The notes under the pieces are model-generated. The model worked only from the letters and a program-made list of their open reading frames with translations. It had not been told where the DNA came from and ran no database searches. Positions 55,807-64,000 of a DNA stretch of 64,000 nt are shown here, in pieces. The stretch is taken from contig VWND01000002.1 in NCBI GenBank assembly GCA_009599575.1, forward strand, positions 372,001 through 436,000, given 5' to 3'. Every line of letters starts with the position of its first letter. Position 1 is the first letter of the stretch. The translations under genes and the position numbers were made by a program. The stretch is from Blumeriella jaapii (lineage: Eukaryota; Ascomycota; Leotiomycetes; Helotiales; Drepanopezizaceae).

Positions 55807-58670
55807 ATGTTCGTCGTCAAGCGTGGTATGTTCTCGTACAGTTCACCCTCTCCGTGCCTGGCTAAGTGCTTCTGCAGATGGACGCAAGGAGCGTGTCCAG
55901 TTCGACAAGATCACAGCCCGTGTGTCTAGACTGTGTTACGGACTCGACGCCGACCACGTCGATGCCGCAGCCATCACCCAGAAGGTCATCTCAGGTGTCT
56001 ACCAAGGCGTTACGACCATCGAACTTGACAATCTGGTATGTCTACTCCTGCACAACGTTCCAGGGTCAACTGCTGATGGTCTTGCTAGGCCGCAGAGACT
56101 GCAGCTTACATGACCGTTACCCACCCCGACTATGCCATCCTCGCTGCACGAATCGCAGTCTCCAACCTCCACAAGCAGACGAAGAAGCAATTCTCGACTG
56201 TCATCTCAGACCTGTACCACTACGTCAACCCCAGAAACAAGAAGGCATCCCCCATGATCAGCCAAGCCACATATGAATGCGTCATGAAGCATGAGGCCGA
56301 GCTCAACTCCGCCATTGTCTATGATCGGGATTTCAACTATCAATACTTCGGATTCAAGACTCTTGAGAGATCCTACCTTCTCCGCCTCGACGGCAAGATT
56401 GCCGAGCGTCCACAACACATGATTATGCGCGTGGCAGTTGGAATTCACGGTGATGATATGGAGAGTGCTATCGAGACATACAACTTGATGTCCAGCAAGT
56501 ACTTCACTCACGCCTCTCCCACACTCTTCGCTGCTGGTACCCCGCAAGCACAACTCTCATCCTGCTTCCTCATCGATATGAAGGAGGACAGCATTGATGG
56601 AATCTACGATACACTCAAGACCTGCGCCATGATCTCGAAAAACGCTGGAGGCATTGGACTCAACGTCCACAGAATCCGCGCTACGGGTGCTTACATCGCT
56701 GGCACTAACGGAAACTCCAATGGTATTGTTCCCATGCTTCGGGTCTTCAATAACACCGCCAGATACGTTGACCAAGGTGGAAACAAGCGTCCAGGTGCTT
56801 TTGCCATCTACCTTGAGCCATGGCACGCCGATGTTTTCGAGTTTCTCGACCTGCGAAAGAACCACGGAAAGGAAGAAGTGCGCGCTCGCGATCTGTTTTA
56901 CGCCTTGTGGATCCCAGATCTCTTCATGAAGCGTGTCGAGAAGAACGGCGAATGGACTTTGATGTGTCCCAATGAATGCCCTGGCCTCGCTGATGTCTAC
57001 GGAGAAGAGTTTGAGGCTTTGTACGAGCAGTACGAAAAAGAGGGCAAGGGACGCAAGACCGTCAAGGCTCAAAAGCTTTGGTACTCGATTCTCGAGGCCC
57101 AGACCGAGACTGGAAACCCTTTCATGCTTTACAAGGATGCATGCAACAGAAAGAGCAACCAGAAGAACTTGGGTACCATTCGCAGCTCCAACCTATGCAC
57201 TGAGATTGTCGAGTACTGTGCTCCTGATGAGGTCGCTGTCTGCAACTTGGCTTCTCTCGCTCTCCCAACCTACGTCGATCAAGCTAGCGGAAGCTACAAC
57301 TTCCAGAAGCTGCACGAAGTCTGCCAAGTTGTCGTCAAGAACTTGAACAAGATCATCGATATCAACTACTACCCTGTTCCCGAGGCACGAAAGAGCAACT
57401 TCCGTCACAGACCTATTGCTGTCGGTGTCCAGGGTCTCGCTGACGTCTTCCTCGCTCTCCGTCTCCCATTCGAGTCTCCTGAAGCCAAGCATCTCAATCT
57501 TCAGATCTTCGAGACAATTTACCACGCTGCCCTGACTGGATCCGTTGAGCTCGCCAAGCAGCATGGCACTTACGAGACGTACGAAGGTTCTCCTGCCTCC
57601 AAGGGAGAGCTCCAGTACGACATGTGGAACGTCACCCCTACCGACCTCTGGGACTGGGATTCTCTCAAGCAGCAGATTAAGCAACACGGTCTCCGCAACA
57701 GTTTGCTTGTCGCCCCCATGCCAACTGCAAGCACCAGTCAAATTCTCGGCTTCAACGAGTGCTTCGAACCATACACATCCAACATCTACTCTCGTCGTGT
57801 CTTGGCTGGTGAATTCCAGGTTGTCAACCCGTGGTTACTGAAGGATCTGGTCGACATGGGATTGTGGTCAGACAACATGAAGAACCGTATTATCGCCGAT
57901 GGAGGTTCTATCCAGAACATCCCCAATATCCCAGCTGATGTTAAGGCGCTTTACAAGACTGTTTGGGAAATCTCGCAACGTACCATCGTCCAGATGGCCG
58001 CTGATCGTGGTGCATACATCGATCAGTCACAGTCGATGAACATCCACATGAAAGATCCAACCATGGGCAAGATCACCAGCATGCACTTTGCTGGTTGGAA
58101 GCTGGGATTGAAGACCGGCATGTACTACCTCCGTACAATGGCTGCTTCGGCTCCTATTCAATTCACTGTCGATCAAGAGGCTCTTCTCGTTGCCGATACC
58201 AACGTAGCTCGTGAGCGTCTGAGCAAGAAGCGACCCTCTACCGGCTTCATCACTCAATCTCCCGGCCCTCAGCCAATGTATAACAAGATTTCCAGCAGCG
58301 GTACCCCAAACGGAGTTCCGACGCCGACAGCCACCCCTCCACCGGCGTTTGAGAACAAGAAGTTCAACCCGGCTGCTGTCCTCAAGACTCCCGCTTTCAA
58401 GGCCGATGTGCCCGAGGGCGCAAGCCCCAAGTCTCTTGCTACCGAGCCAGCGGCTGTACCCCCGAAGCAGGAGGGACTTCCTGAGCCTGCTGTCCCGGTC
58501 AAGACGCAAGATGAGGATCTCAAGGATGTCAGTGACGATAGAGAACATGACATCTATGCCGAGGCTGCCCTACAATGTAAGTTCGACCCCAACACGCAAT
58601 TTGATCTTTCGCTAACAACACTTTAGGCAGCATTGAGAACAAGGAAGAGTGCATGATGTGCAGTGGTTAG
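55807..58670 (+). CDS. RNR1: Ribonucleoside-diphosphate reductase, large subunit
   Basis: Class Ia reductase alpha subunit, which makes dNDPs from NDPs with the small radical-bearing subunit in the cytosol. Four exons, 55807-55825, 55878-56035, 56089-58576 and 58627-58670, give 902 residues. The first exon encodes only MFVVKR plus one base. An N-terminal ATP-cone ([12 protein letters not shown]) precedes the catalytic barrel. Active-site cysteines are visible: Cys218 in [10 protein letters not shown], Cys429 in SNLCTEI and Cys444 in VAVCNLASL, with Glu in CTE. Loop and substrate segments [16 protein letters not shown] and [18 protein letters not shown] are intact. After a variable linker, the last tiny exon supplies the C-terminal CMMCSG redox tail, so the CxxC would be lost if that exon were missed. 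Upstream MCB-like boxes suggest S-phase control. Confidence 0.97.
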
Positions 58671-59896
58671 ACGGAGTTCACGATGGTTAATGAGATAAAC
58701 GGCTGGATGTTCATGCTTTTCTTGTTTATTTCTCTCCAGTGGCGTTTAGTCGTGCAGCCGGGTTTGTCTTTCCCCAACGGGTCTTGGGAATGGTAATATG
58801 CATTTCTGCATTCATGGATGGATAGGGTGGTGTACCAGCTAGACTGGAAGGTTACTGTTGTTGATGTTGTATGTTCATTCGAGTAGAGTACAATTTTGAA
58901 AATCGATTTGTCCTGTTTGCTTGTGAAATGACGAAGCGACGAGTTGTGTTCAATCCCGTCCTGACTCCTCATGTTTCATTGAGTCGAGGTACTAGCGAAC
59001 GCAAGATGACGCCTACAGTAGGTTGCAGCTCTCTCTCCAGTACAGTCCAGTCCAGTACAGTACAGTACACCGCTATCGACCCACTTTTATCATTGTTGAT
59101 TTCGCTACCTTAAATCAACCTACACATCTCCCATTTGGGATCAACATACCACTTCTACGACAAGAAGAGAGGCACAGTCGAACTATGTATGAACGCAGCA
59201 CTCGCAGAAGTCTGCAGCTCGAGTCTCTGTCACGGGATTGGCTGCTCATCTCATGAAAACAGAGAGGTATACGAGCACTTAGTACATCTGACTGTATGTG
59301 CAACTGGAACCTGGAATGTCCGGTACAAAGAGACGAACATCTTACGAAGTGCTCTTCTAGTGCTCTTACTCTGCTCGGCATCGCGCCGTTCAGCTGAGAA
59401 GTTCCACCGCTTCCTCCCTGCAGCTATCCTCCGCCGGACACTCCGTCCTTCTTGTCTATTGGCGCTTGGGCGTTACACATTTTCTTCGCCCCGTGGTGTT
59501 CTTAGTGGCATGGTCAGCCACCAAGCTTGGGACTCGGAAGCTACCGATGCACATGAGAGCCGTCGGACAGATCAGCGTCAGCCCATGGTTTCCGGCAATG
59601 GTGCTACCAATTGATGACCTTCCATGTCCTTCTTGCTTCTCGCCCCTCCCGTTCTTCCTCTTTGCTTGACACTTGGTATCCACACTCGTTCAGCTTCGAT
59701 TGCGGCAACGACCCTGTTCTGTTTTCAACAGATATATACTAGGCGTCTCGGCGATATCAAGAGACACCATCATCGAAGTGCTTTCGCGAGACTGTGCAGA
59801 TGGTCACAGAACTTTCGTTGATTCTGGTGGCTACACCGTGACTTTGCCTGTCAGTGTGCGACAGCGAGACGGGGCTTGATCCGGGCTCGAGGCAGG
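58671..59896. other. Spacer RNR1-Kelch gene
   Basis: No supported gene. A CAGTACAGTCCAGTCCAGTAC-type run lies at about 59038-59067. Confidence 0.65.
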
Positions 59897-62014
59897 ATGT
59901 GGAAGGTACTGGGTCTCTGGCTCTGGCTTTTGTTGGTGGGCCGGTCTCTACAGCAAAAGGATCCTTTGCGAGATTTCTGTCGCAGATTCGGACATCAGAC
60001 TGCGGTGGTGGACAGGAAGCTCTATATTGACGGAGGTCTGCTGAATTGGAACCCAATCGTGCAAAATCCCAAGAACTACACGAGTATGTTCGGAGCACTC
60101 CCTGAGTCCGTTTTGGCACTACACCATGACTACTGACCTCTTTCATCGCAGACACTGGGCTGCTGTACCAGGACCTCGATACTAGCCCTCCTGGTATTGA
60201 AGTCCCCCAGCTCTATGCGAACCTTAGCAAGAACTCTACGATTCCGGACGTCAGCGGAGGCATTCTCTGGCAGGACGATATCAACAAAAGATTTTACTTG
60301 TACGGAGGAGACTACCAAGACATTTCGCCGAATCCGCCGAACCTGTTGTCGTATGATATCCTTGGCAACAAATGGGACTCTTTTGGTCAGCCAAATAAGC
60401 CGATTCAAAGTGTGTCGTACGGAGGTGGTGTAGCAGTCCCAGCACTTGGCCAGGGATATGTGCTTGGGGGCTGGTTAAGCAACAGTTCAGTGCCTGGCTG
60501 GTCTGGCGGCCCGTTGGCAACGAACTCTCTGATTAGATATGACATGGACAACAACGATTGGACGAACAATACCGGTCCCGCAGATTCGGTCCCCCGGGCC
60601 GAAGGTGCAATGGTGTACATACCCGCTGGCGACAATGGACTCTTGGTATACCTTGGGGGAGCCACAGCGCCGTTCAACAATGAGACTGCGATACCGGCTC
60701 CGATGTCTTTGATTCACATCTACGATATTCGGAGCTCGAAATGGTACACTCAAAAGGCGGTTGGGGATACGCCTTTGTCAAGGAGAAGATTCTGCGCTGG
60801 CGTTGCTTGGACGCCTGATCAAACATCATATAATATGTAAGAGCCCCCCCGAAAACCATTCGCCTGTAGAGATTCTAATGCGAGGCAGTTACCTCTACGG
60901 TGGAATGGGTTTCGGCCAGAACACTAGTGGATTTGATGATCTTTATATCCTCAGTATGCCTACTTTCACGTGGATAAAGTGGTGGACGGGCTCAGATGGA
61001 GGCAATCCGCATCACTCGCTGTCATGTAACGTGGTGCATAATGCCCAAATGTTAGTCGTTGGAGGCACCTTTTCTCTTAGCAACAAGTGTGACAGCCCAA
61101 CCACCTGGGGAACTCACAATGTCGATCTAGGGAAGGTGTCAGGCCGCCAATGGAATGACTACAAGGCAAATCTCACCTCCTATGTCGTCCCTCCAGAGGT
61201 CATCGCCGTAGTTGGAGGCTCGTAAGTCCACCATCCCTCTTTCTCGCTTACGTGCTTACATGTAAACAGATCCCTAGGAGGCGCAACAGCCACGGCTCCA
61301 GCAGCTGGCTACGACAACGATGATCTCGGCGTCTACTTCGCCCAGAACGCTTCAGTAGCTGTGCGAACCCCCACCCGAGCAATCCCAGCCACAACCAATT
61401 CCGCGCCTCCAAACTCCCCATCCAAGAAGCTCTCCACAGGCGCCATCGTGGGCATCACCATCGGCGGCGTCGTCCTCCTCCTCGCCCTCCTCCTAGCCGG
61501 TTGCTGCATTGTCCGTCGCCACAGGCGCAAGAACGCACCTCTCCCAGCAGCAGCCGAAGTAGCATACAACCCTGCGCCCAGCTACTCACAAACACACCCC
61601 CCATACTCACCCTACTCGCCTCAGACCCCCTATTCCGACTACAGCCAGCCCGTGCAGCACCACCAGCTAGCAGCCAACTCTCCCCCAGCCGAGCTCCCGG
61701 GCACTACTGTTCCGCTGCACCCATTCGATCCGAAAAGCAACGCTGTGCAAGAGATCCCACACAGCCCGCATAGCCCGCACAGCCCGCACAGCCCGTATAG
61801 TCTGCATAGCCTGCAGAGCGCGTTCCCCCCGCCGTCGTCGCCGTATCCGCACATCTCGCCGACGTCGTCGCCGTCGCCTCACCCGTCGCACTTCTCCGAA
61901 GGCGTGGCCACAACCGCGTACGGCGCGCACGTGAGCCCGACACCCACGTACTCGAGTGTTGGCAATGGGAGGAAGAGACCCGTGCCTGCGAACCAGACCT
62001 TCTACTCCCCGTGA
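59897..62014 (+). CDS. Kelch-repeat single-pass membrane protein
   Basis: Secretory-pathway protein with an external Kelch beta-propeller and a cytosolic tail; function unknown. Four exons, 59897-60083, 60152-60836, 60889-61221 and 61270-62014, give 649 residues through introns of 68, 52 and 48 nt. The ATG at 59897 gives MWKVLGLWLWLLLVGRS, a signal peptide. Kelch-type strands with paired Gly and following aromatic residues recur: KLYIDGGLLNW, RFYLYGGDYQD, GYVLGGWLSN, LLVYLGGATAP, IYLYGGMGFGQN and MLVVGGTFS. A Pro/Ser/Thr stretch leads to one membrane helix, GAIVGITIGGVVLLLALLLAGCC, at about residue 430-455, followed by RRHRRK as a stop-transfer signal. The tail is Pro/Ser/Tyr-rich and contains four HSP units. 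Converges with GUF1. Confidence 0.9.
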
Positions 62015-62679
62015 CGCGGGAAATGGGGGCTCTTGTGGTGTGTTCTGATTTTGCTGGAATGAATAGCGAGCTGCGAGCTGCGAGCGGGCTTGGGGCACTG
62101 GCGTTTGGATGGATGGATATGGGACGGGTGAGTTGGGCATGGGCATGGGCATGGGCTGGGAGTTGAGAGTGGGAAGAACGGGATCGACGAATGTACATTT
62201 TTTGTTCGTTGTTGTTATTAGTATCTACGAAGGCAACCTGGTTTTAGGAGTGCGGTTGGTTTCTGTTTCTTAGGTATCGTCGTGACAAATTCGGTGTGAC
62301 AGATTCCTTGTGCAACATCGAATACAAGAAATCGCAAACACAAAGTTATCAAGACGAGCAATTGAAGGAAGATATGCTACGAGTGTTCTTCTACCGCTTG
62401 CTCAACACTCGCTTGACAATCCATCGAAGCGAGAGCGCCCCTTTTCTGCATCAACACACTAGTTTTCTTGGAAGAAATACGAAAGACAGTCAAGAGAATG
62501 GATATGAGGTGTTCTCCACGCTCCCAATAATACTTAGAAAAGATGGCTATCGAATTCTTTGGAGGAATGACTCTGGATACCGTCCATGTTCTCAGTCTCC
62601 AAAGCGACAACATACCCTCGTGGATGTAACAGATCATGGTATTTAACATTTGTTTCGTACAAGTTTTCCACGAGCCTCA
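62015..62679. other. Convergent spacer Kelch gene-GUF1
   Basis: A GGGCAT repeat is at about 62133-62155. No gene is supported; the sequence presumably holds both 3' untranslated regions. Confidence 0.65.
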
Positions 62680-64000
62680 CTATCTTGCCAGAAACTTCTG
62701 AAAGGCCTTATGCTCGATAGTGATGTTGCCCACAGCCTTCAGCTTCTTCCGCCCTTCCTTCTGCTTCTGCAACAGCTTCTGCTTGCGGCCCGCGTCCGCA
62801 GCGTGCAATTTGGCCAGCACGTCCTTGCGGAAGGGCTTGATGGTCTCGCGCGCCACGATGCGCTTGCCGACCGCGGCCTGGATGATGACCTCGAACATCT
62901 GGCGGTCGACGTGCTCCTTGAACTTCTTGACCCAGAGGCGGCCGAGGCGGTCGACCTGCGAGGTATGCAGGACGCGTGCGACGGCGTCGACGGGCTCCTT
63001 GTTGACGAGCAGCTGCATCTTGACGATGTCGCTGCGGCGATACCCGGCATCCTCGTAATCCAGGCTGGCGTATCCCTTCGTCGCGCCTTTCAACTTGCCA
63101 AAGAAGTCGTCGACGAGCTGGGCGAGCGGCAGATCGTACTTGAGGATGACCTGCGTGGCGGTGAAGAAGTTCAGCTCCTTCTGCTCGCCGCGGTTGGCTT
63201 CGCATAGCTCGATGACCTTTCCGAGGTATTCTTCCGGGAGGGTGATGGTCGCCGAGACGTAAGGCTCTTGCAGCTCGGAGATCCGGCTCTTGACGGTATC
63301 CGCCTCGGGAAAGTGGAAAGGCGACTGGATGATCTCTTCCCGACCATCGGCCCATATGATCTTGAATGGCACGTTTGGGGGCGTGATGATGATACTGGCC
63401 CCGTGCTCCTGGCGCAGACGGTCCTCGAAGACTGAACAGTGCAGTGTTCCCAAGAAGCCTAGTCTCCAGCCTGCTCCCAGTGCCTCCGAGGACTCTTTCT
63501 GGAGAGTCACGCTCCTGTCATTCAGGATGATCTGGTTGATCGAGTCTTCCAGATGGGTGTGATCGCCTTGATCGACGGGAAACGCCGACACGAAGACCAT
63601 GGATTTGGGTTCTTCGAACCCTGGATACATTTCCACGAGATGTTCTGATCCCACAGTGGTGAAGGTGTCTCCACTGAGAGCATCCTGGCTCTTCTTCATC
63701 CCAGGGTTGAAGTACATGTATCCCACTTGACCAGCACGGATAGAGCTCTGCGGCGTCTGATGCGGATACATGATCCCGACCTCCCCCACAAAATACTTGA
63801 GGCCCGTAGCAAACGACACGACATGGTCTCCAGCCTTGACCGTCCCATCGAAGATTCTCACCAGCAAGACCACCCCCTTGTAGTTATCGTACCACGAATC
63901 CACCAGCAGCAGCCTCAGAGGCTTCTTGTGATCCCCCTCCGGACAAGGGATCTGCTTGACGACACTCGGCAAGATGCTTGCGACGTTCAGCCCCGTCTTC
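62680..64000 (-). CDS. GUF1: Mitochondrial elongation factor 4 (LepA/GUF1), 3' part
   Basis: Ribosome-dependent GTPase that supports mitochondrial translation, homologous to bacterial LepA. The frame is open to the end of the window, so the GTP-binding N-terminal domain lies beyond 64000. Visible from the N-terminal side: [51 protein letters not shown] and [13 protein letters not shown] of domain [24 protein letters not shown] and [27 protein letters not shown] (given here in part) of the EF-G-like domains; and the LepA-specific C-terminal domain ending [17 protein letters not shown]. About 440 residues are present without an intron. The stop is at 62680-62682. Confidence 0.96.
   Translation of the reverse strand, partial: KTGLNVASILPSVVKQIPCPEGDHKKPLRLLLVDSWYDNYKGVVLLVRIFDGTVKAGDHVVSFATGLKYFVGEVGIMYPHQTPQSSIRAGQVGYMYFNPGMKKSQDALSGDTFTTVGSEHLVEMYPGFEEPKSMVFVSAFPVDQGDHTHLEDSINQIILNDRSVTLQKESSEALGAGWRLGFLGTLHCSVFEDRLRQEHGASIIITPPNVPFKIIWADGREEIIQSPFHFPEADTVKSRISELQEPYVSATITLPEEYLGKVIELCEANRGEQKELNFFTATQVILKYDLPLAQLVDDFFGKLKGATKGYASLDYEDAGYRRSDIVKMQLLVNKEPVDAVARVLHTSQVDRLGRLWVKKFKEHVDRQMFEVIIQAAVGKRIVARETIKPFRKDVLAKLHAADAGRKQKLLQKQKEGRKKLKAVGNITIEHKAFQKFLAR

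Overview
The window is nuclear DNA of a filamentous ascomycete (Pezizomycotina). The evidence is that most genes are split by short introns (mostly 45-120 nt) with GT-AG ends and CTAAC/CTGAC-like branch sites. The gene set is also typical of these fungi: a CYS3/MetR-type bZIP factor, a CFEM GPI protein, a Ssp1-type CaMKK, an OSCA/CSC1-type channel and a fungal Kelch membrane protein. I saw no tRNA, rRNA or CRISPR. One solo LTR is the only clear mobile-element trace.

Layout. 1-1107 (+) is the 3' end of a RasGEF gene. 1.1-6.5 kb is gene-free, rich in microsatellites, and holds a pair of about 200-bp inverted repeats. 6.5-14.7 kb holds a MetR/CYS3-like bZIP gene (-), then a CENP-N/CHL4 kinetochore gene, a TatD nuclease and a short-chain dehydrogenase (all +). 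14.7-18.1 kb is gene-free and holds a five-unit tandem array interrupted by a solo LTR. 18.1-22.0 kb (-) is a CaMKK-like kinase. 22.0-31.5 kb is a gene-poor, microsatellite-dense stretch. 31.5-32.7 kb (-) is a six-intron-boundary (five-exon) CFEM gene, followed by about 5 kb with no supported gene. 37.5-40.9 kb is the divergent pair ALG11 (-) and COX18-like (+). 42.4-46.8 kb is the divergent pair gamma-glutamyltransferase (-) and nitrilase (+). 47.1-50.6 kb holds a doubtful small gene and a CSC1/OSCA-type channel (+). 52.2-55.1 kb is the divergent pair chorismate synthase (-) and lipoate ligase (+). 55.8-58.7 kb (+) is the ribonucleotide reductase large subunit. 59.9-62.0 kb (+) is a Kelch membrane protein. 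62.7-64.0 kb (-) is the 3' part of GUF1.

The genes are mostly unrelated housekeeping functions: Ras and Ca/AMPK-type signalling, kinetochore, N-glycosylation, mitochondrial insertase, lipoylation and translation factor, aromatic amino acids, dNTP synthesis. There is no secondary-metabolite or pathogenicity cluster. A possible thread is sulfur: the MetR-like gene carries GTCACGTGAC directly abutting ATGGCGCCAT inside an unusually long first intron, and TCACGTGA also lies in and upstream of the glutathione-degrading gamma-glutamyltransferase gene.

The most useful second looks are the MetR intron element with an internal start codon, the inverted-repeat pair, the solo LTR inside the tandem array, two probable GC-AG introns in the gamma-glutamyltransferase gene, and two apparent one-base frameshifts at homopolymers (RasGEF 3' end, COX18 presequence).
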